Positions 1 to 12,102 of a DNA stretch of 64,000 nt are shown here, one piece after another. The position numbers and the translations under genes are program-made. This stretch comes from Fratercula arctica. Its lineage: Eukaryota > Chordata > Aves > Charadriiformes > Alcidae. The notes under the pieces were generated by a model, which ran no database searches, was not told the DNA's origin, and worked only from the letters and a program-made list of their open reading frames with translations. Every line of letters starts with the position of its first letter. The stretch's first letter is position 1. The stretch lies in contig CANTUZ010000003.1 in assembly GCA_947846985.1 (NCBI GenBank), forward strand, positions 56,492,096-56,556,095, read 5' to 3'.

Positions 1-1781
1 TTAAAAACTATAGTCCCTCCTGAGACAAGAATCTAAGGGGTTTCTCTTGAAGGAAGTCCCTTGCAGAAAGATACAGATGAGGAGAGAGTGAGCATCATTC
101 CCTCTATTTTTTCAGATCAGCCATTCAGCAAATGTAAAGAGAGAACGAGGGGGATGTTTCCCCCCAGCACAAAGGCACAAAACTCCTGCACTAATCGTAA
201 ACGTGGATCATCGCAGTGACAGGAACTGAGACATCCTCACTGGAAGGCAGTTCTGACAAACATTTGCTGTCAGGGCATTGCAGAAGGTTTTATGCATCCA
301 ATGGAAGGTAAAAATTGAAAAACTTAATCATGACAATAAGCCACTGCAGAACATTTTGTGAATTTGGAGGACGAGGCTCAGAGGAAAAAAGACAGAGAAA
401 AGGTGTCATTAAAATGAACCAGAATTCCAAAGCTAAAATTTCTGCCAGATAGCGCTGACATGGGGAGGCTGCCTGGCACACTCCAGTTTCCAGCTCTGCC
501 CTGAGCCATTTCAAGGACAAATTGGCTCTGTGTCACTTCCCTCGGCACACATAGTGGCGTTTTCCTTTGGGATAATTTTTACTATTTCCCCTCCAGTGGC
601 CATAGGGTTGAAAACCCGCCTCTGATGCAGGAGACCCCCGGGCGGGGAAGGGCCTCCCACTGCCCAGGGGGGCTCAGCCCCCACCCACACATTGCCCAAG
701 CCATCTCGTGGCCAGCAATAATTTGATTTGAGGCAGGAGACCCAAGGCTAGAGCAGAAGCCAACCAGTCCTTCCTTATGTTTACAACTGCCCTCCAGGGC
801 ACCGCAGATGGGGTTTTCTCCTATGTCCAAAATACCAGAGTTACCCGAGCAATATTTCCCGAGCTGCCAGCCTGACGAGAGATGCAACAGGGACATTCAA
901 TCCTATTACAACTGGCCACAACTGCAATGCAATACATTCAGGATAACAGGAGCGCGCTTTTGGCTCCTGCATTTGAGAACAAATGGCCACAAAGATTTGC
1001 TACTGTTTGCACTCTCTGAAGCTTAGATGTGAATCCTCTCCTCCTTTCTTCCACCCAGACAATGTTCATTATATCAACGGCTCTATACAAAAGGCCAGCA
1101 TTCACACTTCCAGAGAAATGTCAAGAGAAGAGCTTTTTAAAAGTAAAGAAAAATCATTATACTGGTGATTATGAGGACGAAGTAAGGAAGAAATGGCTGG
1201 GGACTTGCTGCTTCTTCCGTCAAAGACTTGCACTCCACAGTCACATAGTTCACAAGAAACAGAAGCCTTGAGAGTCCTGTTTGGTTCTTCTTTAAAAGAT
1301 CAGGAGCATTGAAGAGTTTATCTTTCTTTCACACTTCACAGTGCATGAAATACATGCACTGTACAGAAACATCACCTCTGCAATAGAGCAATTTCAGTGG
1401 GGCGAGGTGCAGCAAAACTGCCCTGGCAAGTTGCACCAGGAAGGTGAAACTGCTCCTGTGCTATAATGAAGCCTGGTCACCCATAGAGATTTGCATGTGG
1501 TCTTCTTTTCCCCATGGGTGAAAGGCATTTCCCCAGGAACAAGAGAACAGAGAAAACCAGACTATTCACATCAGAGCTTTTCCAGAGAAATTTAACCGGC
1601 ACCCATCCCTCAAATCAACACCCAGGTCCATGTCCGTAACATCAAGTTTCTCCAAGGTCCAGGACAGGCAGACCCGCAAGCTGGGCAGGTCACTGGGAGC
1701 CCTGTGCTGTTCTGAGTTAGACCAGATACGGACTGCTGAGAAACAAAAAAATCACCTCTAGGATAAAAACTCAAAGATATG
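1..1781. other. Intergenic, nothing recognised
   Basis: Only short overlapping frames in several phases, best explained by chance. The 580-700 part is locally GC-rich. No splice-bounded homologous exon and no repeat family was identified. Confidence 0.5.
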
Positions 1782-2052
1782 ATCATAGAATCATCAAATA
1801 CCAGGTTGGAAAGGACCTCAAGGATCATCTGGTCCAAACTTTCTTGTCAGAAGCCCAGTCTAGACAAGATGGCCCAGCACCCTATCCAGCCAAATCTTAA
1901 AAGTTTCCAATGTTGGGGAATCCACCACTTCCCTGGGGAGATTATTCCAATGGCTGATTGTTCAAACAATGATAGAAACATAGCTCTTAGAAACATTTTG
2001 CCCTGGGAATTCAGGTTAATCATTAATGGTTCCCCTGCTTCTAGACTATTTC
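1782..2052 (-). repeat. CR1 LINE 3' fragment
   Basis: Reads as the reverse complement of a CR1 3' end. It begins with atcatagaatcat (octamer tail), then the typical ggttggaaaggacctcaagg, catctggtccaa, and later the stretch about a failed line of repeat-derived stops. It is diverged, so probably an older copy. The plus-strand open frame here is CR1-derived, not a gene. Confidence 0.85.
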
Positions 2053-3446
2053 AGCAGTAGATTTGGTTTTCTTTTTATCACGTTAACTCTTATTATCTGG
2101 ACAAATTGCTACCAGCAGTCTTTACTTTAACTTATGCTTGCAATAAGCAAGGGAAGAAAGTCTGCTACACCACACAAAAAGAGAGTAGTAAGAAATATCT
2201 GCTAGAATATAGCCTCCCACCAGCATGAAAAGGGCGTCTCATCCAAGATGGGTAGCATTACAAGCTGGATCACCCTGGGAGATGAAATAAAACTTAGAAA
2301 AAACTATTACTGTTTGCAAAAGATTGCTGCAATACTTTCCTGCAGCCATCAGCACCTCTAGGCATTCAGGATTTACTACGATTCTTGCTTCTTAAACGCT
2401 ATCGCCTTTGCCAGAACATCTGCACAGAGAAATAAATCATTAAAGATGACTATTTGTTACTCCTGCAAATGCAGCTCTGACTACATCGGACACTTTCTTC
2501 TTATATAAACACTTTTCCTTACTCCTTTCCTCTGGGCTTGCCCTAATTGTGGTAAAATCTGAAAGGAAAGGAGTGAGCATTTCTTTAGAGGAGAAAGTAA
2601 TATGGTAAAACTATTTACACAAAACTAGAAAGTGAACTTGTTCTTTCACAGGAACTATTTCCAGGTTTTCTCAGATCTGGATTTTTTTTAATGTCATAAG
2701 CTGTATTTCACCAAACATTTTCCCTTAAATTCCATCATATTATGGCTCTCCCAACACTTTATACAATGTTAAGTCTCTGTCTGCTCCCTCCTTTTTCTTC
2801 TGAGGAGAGATTCTCTCTCTTCTCAGTTCTGTGGGTTTTTTTTTTCCCCCAAACCGGTACCCAGCTGCTTAGGTCCTTTTATATTTAGATGAGTGTGTTC
2901 CAATATAGAGTACCTCCATTTTTTAACTTAATTCTTATGGAAATATCTTTCAAGTTTTACATAAGAAAAGCAAATAGACAAAATAACTTTAAGACTTCCC
3001 AGCGATAAAAGATATTAATAAAGACAAAATAAAATTAGTATTATCAACCATTTAATGGCAGTTTATAGCTTACAGTAATTGCAGACTTAGTAGTTAGTTT
3101 TATGATCCTGTTTAAATAAGTTATTTTTAATTGTTACTTCAGTTTTCCCTCTCATGCCATGTGCTATTTTGGCAACAAGAAAAGTTGGCAACAAAACCCC
3201 CATGGTAGTACAAATAATTAATGAGCAGTAAATGCTGGGAGAAAAGCAACCCCACGCTTGGTATTTCCCATTGCAGCAGAGCTGTAATTTATACCAGTTA
3301 AAGGGTCTGAGGCTAGCATAAGGATTTGAAACATCCATAATTTAAATTGTCTCAGTTTAAATCAGCTCACTCCGCGACACAACTTGCAACAGACACTTTT
3401 TCTGAGACAGGGAAGGAATGGTGTATTTGTCTTCCTAGCTGATCTC
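2053..3446. other. Intergenic, nothing recognised
   Basis: AT-rich sequence between the first CR1 and the A2M-like frame. No continuation of that frame (for example a thioester motif) was found on the minus strand here. Confidence 0.5.
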
Positions 3447-3917
3447 TCAGGCTTTACTCAAGTAAATGCCATGATGCGTCCTGTTTCTGTTGGCAGCTAG
3501 ATAGCTTCTCATGCCTTCTGACCAGATATAATTTAGCACATCTGTTTTGCAAGCATTGTCGAGCACAACAAGATTATAATACTCCTGTCTCATTAAAGTC
3601 ATGGAAAAGATTGGAAAGATTGAGAGATCATCAAAAGACTTGGATACAACTCTTCTAGACACATCCGTGGCAGAATACAACTGAATTACTATCTCACGAT
3701 GGGTGATGGTCCTTTTCAGACATGTGGGCATGACCAGAAACACCTCAGTGAGCACATAGAGCTCTGAGGGGAACATCCGGATGCAAAAGTCTGACTCAAT
3801 ACCAGTAAGCACTTCGCCTTTCTGGGCAAGAGCTTTTATTGTCCATTCCACACTAATTTTTTCAGTGATGAAGAAATATCTCGAAGAAAGTCTAAATGTG
3901 AACGAAATAAGCATCAC
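3447..3917 (-). CDS. Open frame resembling an A2M domain (C3/C5/alpha-2-macroglobulin family), exon or relic
   Basis: A 156-codon minus-strand frame ends in TGA. I could not name the gene. The residue pattern is like the A2M domain of thioester proteins. KISVEWTIKA (Trp25) fits the SITTWEIQA-type strand. EVFLVMP followed by Arg69 and VIQLY (80-81) fits the FxLxLPxSVxRxE...LY block. IWSEGMRSY (Glu134-Gly135) fits the VVPEG motif that closes the domain. The Trp to Glu-Gly distance (about 110 residues) is plausible for the family. A possible splice acceptor (cacatttag) precedes 3891, so the true exon may start there. After the EG motif the frame ends within about 20 residues and no thioester GCGEQ motif follows nearby, so this is at best one exon or a fragment. 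Similarity was judged by eye and could be chance; a decayed gene or retrocopy is as likely as a working exon. Confidence 0.35.
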   Translation of the reverse strand: MMLISFTFRLSSRYFFITEKISVEWTIKALAQKGEVLTGIESDFCIRMFPSELYVLTEVFLVMPTCLKRTITHREIVIQLYSATDVSRRVVSKSFDDLSIFPIFSMTLMRQEYYNLVVLDNACKTDVLNYIWSEGMRSYLAANRNRTHHGIYLSKA

Positions 3918-4690
3918 ACTTCAATGACTTTAACATGCCAACGTGACAATTTTAAATCCCATCAACTAATGTGAGTTTTATTCACTAAGAAGTTAACACC
4001 ATAATCATAGTGATTTCTCATCTTTAAGCTATCATTAGTTCTACTTTGTACTTCTCTTACATAGAGAATCTCAGAGAATACAATGTTTTCATTTTTAAAA
4101 AAAAATTTTTTTTTTGCTCTCCTCCCAAAACCCAGACATTTTAAAATAGGAAATATAACAACTTTGTTAAAAAATAGAGAGCTTTGAAGGAAAAGTCAAG
4201 CTTTATTATCACAAAAAAAAAGGGGGGGATGGTTTTTAGCAAAAAACACAATTTAGATAAACAGGCTAATAACTGACTGATTAGACAAAAATACTTTTTT
4301 TTTTTTTCAGCTGTATTGCCTCACAATGTTATTTCCTTTTTCTGGTAATCTTTCTTTTTCCTGAGACTTATAGCACAACATAGGATGACAGAAACATTAA
4401 TTGGAATCAAGCCCCAGTACCATGTCTAAAATGTCTAAAGTTCATCATGTCCTGATTTAAAAATATTTATTTTTCAAATTACAGTCCTTTAAATTTCAAT
4501 TTTATAACGTACATATAATTGAGTAATAATATAAAATGCACTCAAATTCCTAAGAATGTTGGTGCAAGAAATCCACTTCTCTTGAAGTGGACAGACAATC
4601 TGTGATTTATTGAGATCAATGAGGAAGAAAAGATCCAAGCTACTCCAAACAAGAAAATCAAACTGTTCCAGAGGACTCACTCTCAAAATG

Positions 4691-4728
4691 TTTGTATTTG
4701 GTTTTGGGGTTTTTTTTTTTGGTTTTGT

Positions 4729-4759
<31 letters not shown>
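4691..4759 (+). repeat. T/G-rich (TTTTG)n simple repeat
   Basis: Imperfect runs of T with gttttg units. The proline/lysine/phenylalanine-rich open frames on both strands here come from this low-complexity sequence. Confidence 0.9.
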
Positions 4760-7700
4760 AAATGGCTGCCACTCCAGAGTTTAAGCCCCAATTCTTTGCA
4801 GAAGAAAGCGAGCTCACACAAATATTAGGATAAAAGAAAACCAAAATGTTGAATGCAAGGTAGCCAAGGCTGAAACTCCACAGGGCTTTGTAAGTCAGGT
4901 CAGAAGGTTGAACAGCTGTTCAAACTGGATGTCAGTCAAGTTTTCAGCACATTTTATAATGTGTTACATGTGCAACCAATATGTTCCTGCTGTGTCACTT
5001 CATTAAAAGTGAAAGAAGGGGGAAGCAGCAGTGGAGAAAAGATAGTAACTTTAACTAAGCACCTGACGTCTTTCCACATCCACAGGCAGCACTATATGGC
5101 CCAAATATAATATAATGTCATACAGTATAAAGCAATATTACGGCCCAAAAGTAAGAGCAAAATAGTTAAGCATGCTGAGTAGCTGTCTCTAAAGCTGTCC
5201 AAAGGTTTCCATCAGGAGACAAACAGGCCAGAATGCAACTACTATCTGAAAGTAGGTCTCATCAGAAATTATCAAAGTGGAGGAACTGGAGAAAGGCCTA
5301 CAGACTCAGCAACTAACCAAAACAAGATGAAGATATCTCCTCTGTGGTGCAGGAACCCAAGACCGCAGTTAAGTTGCTGTGATTCACTGTTTTTCTAGGA
5401 CTGCATCTCCACAACGCATCTTTACTGGAAATGCAGTTTATGCCGGGCACAGAGAATGCATCCAGAAGACAGAAAACTGCTGAAGGATCTTGCTTACCCC
5501 TGCAATGGCACATACTACGCGTCACTTTAGAGTAAAGCTTCAATCTTCATCTCAGCAGGAGGAAAAGTGCTTTAAGTGTGCCGGTAGTGCGCAAGACTCC
5601 AGATAGAGACACAGGACAAAAATCATACCTGAAAAGAACTCCTCCAGTGCACTAAATTGCTAGTACATAATAATAATAACAACAATAATTTCTGTTTCCC
5701 TATTCCACCCCCTCTTCTCTCCCCTCCCAATTCCCTGTTTTGTTCTTAACTGAAGAGATGTTCAATAACAAATTTGGGGAGTGCTGCTTCCTACTTACTA
5801 AACATCTTCATACTGTTGCTTTCTGAGAAAATGTGACTATTTGACATCATCTCCATTCTCCTTGCACTTTGTGAGATCCACACAAATCATTTAAAGACCG
5901 TATTAGAGAGCTACAGAAAGCTCAAGACACATAAGCAAGTTACTGTGTGTCGGCTGAGACATATTAACTAACTATGAAAGAGATTTAAGCTAAACTGAAT
6001 TGCCTAGCTGTTGCAGCATTTGCTTTAGATTAAAAGAAAATAAGCACAATTAATATGACTCAGCTGGTACGGTATTTTGATGGTGCTTGTATCCAGAAGC
6101 TGTTCCTGGAAGAAGTTTATAGACTTGGATGCACCAAGAATAAGAGCACGAGTTCTCCTGAGACCTTGCAAAAAGGAATGAGGACAACGAAGCAGCTACA
6201 CAACGTAAAAAAGCAGGGAACTATGTAAAATTATTTACAGCATTACCACCCAAAATATTGTTGAAGAAACTTTTCTGAAGTATTAGCAATAGGGATTGCA
6301 GTATGCTTATTGCCATTATGACAGACCATGTGTCAGGTACTGTGGGAACATGGAAGAACAGAGAAGGTAACTCTGCTCCTGGCAGCTTCCAGTTCGAGAC
6401 AGGATACAACAGGAGGATGCAGAGTCCAAGACAGCAGTGAGACAAGAGTCATCAGCATCATATGTTGGGTCTCAGCATGCCTGAGGACAGACATTGTCAA
6501 GGTTTCTGTTAGTGCCATAGCAAGTGCCTTTGAAAAATAATAATATGTTTTCAAATGTTTGTAAAAGTAAGAAAGAGATCCCAGGGAGGGACGGATCCCA
6601 GGGAGTTCAAAAATCAGAGCTAAGACTCAGTATGTTTGATGCTGCCCAGAAGTGTAAACAGATAGGCTGAGAGACTCAACAAAGCAGCACAGCAAGACAA
6701 TTATCCTTGCAGTTGGTTTCTGAATTGATGCAAAGTGGTGAAATTGCTTTTGTCAAGGCCAGAGAATAGGAAATTTCAGGAAATGTGACATGAGATAATG
6801 ACAACTTGGATGACAGTTTATTTCTGTGAGAGAGGAGAGTGAAGGCATTTGAAAGTGTGTGCAAAATTTAAACATAGCTTGGAAATAAGGACACAGAGAA
6901 TTGAAGAAGGCACTTTGACTGTAATTTCATTGTCAGTAATGAGCAAGGATGACTTCGGAGAGGCAGAAGTTGATCAGGCAGGTCCAACTAAAGGCTGAGA
7001 CATATCACAGAGACTGGCCAAACTCTACATTTGGTCCAAAAAAAAAAAAAAAAAAGGTAAGACTGAGTTATAGGAATGTATCATTTGCCCTTCATAGGGG
7101 GGAAGCCACACTGATGTTTGTAAATAAAATACTTGGACATAAGGTGCAGACAAAAAAATGGATCCAAGGACAGGATTTTAGTAGACCATAGCCAGTAGTT
7201 TAGAGTATACCAGGACCTTCTGAAAAGCAATTTGTAAGTGTGTCTCAGAAAAAAGGTGGAGAACCATTGGCAGACAGAATCACAGACAGTAAGGTTTTAA
7301 GACGAGATTTTCAGATAAAATCAGAGGTGCCAGGATAAAAATGACAGCAGAGAACAGAGACTTTTGTTGCTTGATTATATTTAATACAAGAAATAAAAAC
7401 ATACTAGCTGAGAAAAGGGAGAAAGACTAGAGGAAGTTCTGGGGAAAAGAAGGCAAGGAAGCCAAAGGTGAGCTCTGCCCTGATGAGGAAGCCATATCTG
7501 CAGGAGAAAAAAAAAGTAGTAGGTGAGGCAAGGCCATGTCGCTTTGTTGATTCCATCCCTCTCCTTGGAAGCAATCAGCAAGACCTGTTTGGAAAGAGAC
7601 AAGAACACAGGGACAACTGAAAGTGTATGCACACAGAAAGCGTGATTCAGCTGAGCCAGAGGCACAGGACAGAGCTAAAAGAGGACAGACACACTCATCA

Positions 7701-10700
7701 CAGCAGAAGGATTCAGTCTATTCATGGGACCTGTGCCAGAGATGCCCCATAGCAAAAGCAAAAGAGGCAGACGCTGGAAGGCAGCCAGCATGTCACTTGA
7801 TGAAAGGCAAGAGAAGTGAACAATTAGAGGGTATAGGAGGGTGCAGAAGGGAAATATTTTTAGAAATGTATGTCACTAAGGCATAAACATAGTGCACACA
7901 CATACACACTTTGATGAGCTATGCCTTTAACTGCACGTATGGCTTTTCAGAAAAATCCTTAAAAGATAGGAACGCGGCTCTGCTTCAGCTGAGAGGGAAA
8001 TCGAGATGCAGAAAGGGGCAATAGGTCTGGTTTCACATGCAACATTACCCCAGTGCCCGTCTCCCTGTTCAGCAATTGTGTAACCACGCTCAGCACGCTT
8101 TCATTAGCAGTCAGTGCTGCATTAGGCAGGACACTTTCTCCAGGGCCGTAAGTAGTTCCAGGTGCGTTAGCAGCTGGTTGAGTGATCCCTTGAAGACAGT
8201 TCCATCCACAAAATAGTGAAACTATTCAACTTGTCATTTAGCAACACAGCCCCCTCTCTGGGTTACTGCTCCCACCTCAGGATCCACCACCAACTGAGAA
8301 CCTGCTAACACCTCCACGTGACAAGCTGATGAGCAGCAGGCTGCGCATCTGTACCACTGAATCAGGCAAGTGCACAATACTGTTGTCTGTGCACTGTCCT
8401 ACCGTTGCGACTTTATCCAAATCGGTCCTCATCCTGTTCACCCACAACCAAGCCTAGTTTAGCTAGATCGTGTGGGAGTGTGGAGGGATGGATGCAGGGG
8501 GCAATGGGAAACATCTGGAATTAACAAGGACAAAACAGAGAGCATCTTAACAACTGTGGAAGCTCTTCAGCCCACGACGGTTCGATGCTACCTCACAGCA
8601 ACTCCACGGACACTGGTGGGGAGCGTGCCATGCTGAGCACGCAGCACCCGGCTGCTGCACCCTCGCAGGGAAACACACACAAAAAATTGAGATGCAAATG
8701 CTGCTTTCTGGCCACCAGGCAGCTCCGCAAGAAATCATGTCTCCCAGTATGCATGGGGACAAGTAGCAAGCAGCTTGCACCAAAATTCATGTGAAAGTCA
8801 ACAGCCTGACGTTAATGGTTCTTGCCACTATAGAGTGAAACAGAACTTTCCACCACACTCTTTCTTCCTGGCTCTGGTACAGAGACAGTTGCGAAGCACA
8901 CTTTTGCATACAATATACTTTTTAATGTGCCCTTTCACCTTTCCCACCTACAAAACCAGTATGACTTCCCAATGGAAAGCAGGTGTTGGGACACAGCATG
9001 CGAGGACCCACTCTCCCCACTTCGAGGAGAAGACCTCTCTCTCGGGGGCAGCAGGGAAGCAGCACGCGGGGCAAAGTCCAAGCGATGCGGCATTTGAAAG
9101 CAGGGAGCCTCAGCATCCCTGATCCAGGGCACACAGCCTCCGCCACACTCGGGGCTGGTCAAACCACGTGCAGCTGGGACACCAGAGTCAATGCCAAGAG
9201 AGGGGCACAGTGGAAGTCTCTCCTTCCCAGAGAGACACTTTTTGCCTCTAGAAAGTGTAAAAATTTCACCACAGGGGAAGGTTCAGAAGGGCCATTTCAT
9301 GAGATGTTACAAAACAGATTTCTCTCCCCTTTATAAATTGTCACAAACCAGTAAGTGTTGGCATAACTGGCAGACAGGAAAATCCTCCTGAACTGAGCTG
9401 CAGTTCCTGAGCAGGGATAATAAACCTTCCAAGAAATCTAATTAATAGAATTGAGCCCAGTAAAGAAAGATATTACTCTACACTCCAAAAAGAACTTGTT
9501 GGAAGCAAGTGAATGATGAAACAAGCTGTTAATCTCAGCTTTCACCAGAGGCACATTTTGTTGAAGAAAACTTGAGTCCAGAGATGGAGTCAGGGTTTCA
9601 GGTTTTATGTTTTGGTGCAAAGGACAGGAGATTTTAATTCTGGCTGTCCTTTTGTTCATGGTATAGATAAGCCCATTCACATAGTACTTTGTCTTTACTC
9701 ACACAAATTCATGTCTATGACAAAAAACATTATTCTAAAATTCTTTTCACATTAAAACTAGAAATCAGTCTGCTCAGTGTTGTCACCACAGCACATTACA
9801 GTCAACCCCAATATTGCACCTTAAATACTTTTTACACGATACTAGATTAGCATATTTTTGTCTGGGAACCTAAAATCAATAAACGAATAGCTTCCATTTC
9901 CTTATTACACACTTCACAAATATCTGATTTACATGAAACAGTCATGACTAGACTGTCACCTTGTCCTTTGATGAATCTTAAAACATAACTGAATCAAACT
10001 TGTCCAAAATAGGAATCATTCACATACACGCTGTCACTTGTCTTCATAAATACGCTCCATTATTTCTAATGATTTCATTATTTTTAAGTAATCCATTTGC
10101 ATTTTTTAACTTAAAGGTGGGGAAAAAAAGGGGAAGCATAAGGTCTTTAAAAAAGGGCAATTACTTGCCAGCGTGAACTTCCTTTATTGTACCAAGTAAG
10201 CATTGTTTCTCATCAGCTAAAACCATATTTAAAAATAATTAAAAAAAAAAGAAAGTAGATGTCATTAAACAGAAACAACTACTGTTTGTCACTTAAGAGG
10301 AAAGAAATAAGCCACAACCTTACCAGCAAGGAATTCTGATGAACAGCCACACTTGCCCTGTCAACTCCCACCACCTCACAAAGCAGAGAGGAAACTCTTA
10401 CAGAAATTGGTTGCAATGCTGAAATTGCCCAAGAGGAAACTGGTGTCTTTTACAAGTCATGACTACACAAACCAGAAGCCAGGCATCAAAGCGAGTGCTA
10501 AAAGCTGTGCCTGCCAGAACTATTAATACTAGAACCAAGCCAAGTGGAAATGGGATAGGGGAAGGGACTAAAAAATTAGAAATGTTCCCAGATGGCTAGT
10601 TTTTAAATTAATTTTTTTTTTCACAAATGGAAATTTGTTTAAAAACTGTGCTATCAAATACTTCTGAGAAGAGGCTCAGAGTGCATTGTGGGAGACAGGA

Positions 10701-12058
10701 GAAAGCTTGTCATAGATGCACCATAACAAATCGTACTATCCAAGCCTCAGCGCAGCCCCCGTTTCTAACCCATTCCCCAGAGCACCCCTTCAGCCTCAGT
10801 CGCCCAGGGACCCTCCAAGGTCCAACCCTGCACCCCGAGGTGTGGGAGAGCTCAGGGCAGCCTGGGCCCAGCCACGCCGAGGACGGGGAGCGCTCGGGAC
10901 AAAAGGAAGGATGGGGCATGAAGCACTACCGGTTTGGTTTTTCTGGGTCACCTGCAAGGTGTGTCGCAGGAAACACCATCCAGGCAGGGATGGGGCTGGC
11001 AGCAAGGTCTGCAGAAGAGCACATGGGTCTAACAGCTTCAACTCAACAACCTTTATTTCCCGTTTTTCCTTTTTTACTACCTGATGAATTGGCAAGCCAA
11101 AATCAACAGCCTTGTTCAAAATACGAGACAGATGCTTCTATAAGTTACATTTTCACTAGGCTTGGGGAACAAAGAAAAGTAAAAATCAGGGCCTTGTAGT
11201 CTGGGGTACTTTTCTGGCTTGTGTATTCAGCAGTTTCAGCCACAGGTACATGGACTTAAAGAATGAATAGACATCTAGTTGTAGCACAAGCATCTAAATA
11301 ATTGTCATTGCTGTCTCTACCCAACTCTATTTCTTTCACATATCATATTAAGTCCAGAAAAGACAGAACACCCACTCTGCTAAATCTCATGCTTCTTCAA
11401 AGTGATAGGCATTGCTAAAAATAAGGTAGATCATTGCATGCTTTGAAGTGAGTTTTTCCTTCTTGACTCACTGGAATATTACAGGTCGGTTTCTTCAAAG
11501 CAGGATGGAGGGATGCTGCTGCCTAGGGATTCTCCTGTGTTTCCTCAGCTCTCTCTCCACTGTGGCAGGGAAATTCCAGGGTCCAAAGGCAGGTAAAGGA
11601 GACATCCAGAGATCTGAATGCTTTACTATGCATGACACTGAAATTACAGTGCCACCTGTAGGACACCCAGAAGAAATTTAATTTGGGCCTTGCTGATGCC
11701 ACAAATGCCAGTTGTTATAATTATAGGGCTTTCTAGTAGTCTTGGCAGAATCACAAGAACATAAAAAACAGATGACTCATGTCAGTCTACAGGGAATAAC
11801 TTGAAAGCCTTGTTCACGCTGAGCAACATGCATTGTTTTGAGTACCTCAGTGCACCCAAAAGAGGATATTTTGCTACAAAGATGAATCTTCTGTGGGAGG
11901 GCAACATGCCAGTACAATGCAGTCATAGTCCATCCACCTTAGAGCTTGTGCCAGTGTAAGCAGGAGAGAGCAGCCACATCCTCAACTGCTTCCAACCAAG
12001 ACAGACATCACCTTCAAACAGATGAATCTGAGGAAAGTTTCCATAATGTCTGCACACC

Positions 12059-12102
12059 TTTTTTTTTTTTTTTTTTCTTTCTTTCCTTTTTTTTTTTTTT
12101 TT
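12059..12102 (+). repeat. Poly-T / pyrimidine tract
   Basis: Two T runs joined by a cttt-rich bridge. No retroposon body was recognised on either side, so I cannot call it the tail of an inserted element. Confidence 0.9.

Noticed and set aside
10627..11199. 190-codon plus-strand frame
   Set aside because: It lies in a locally GC-rich block where frames are open in several phases on both strands. Composition is irregular and no domain or splice context was recognised.
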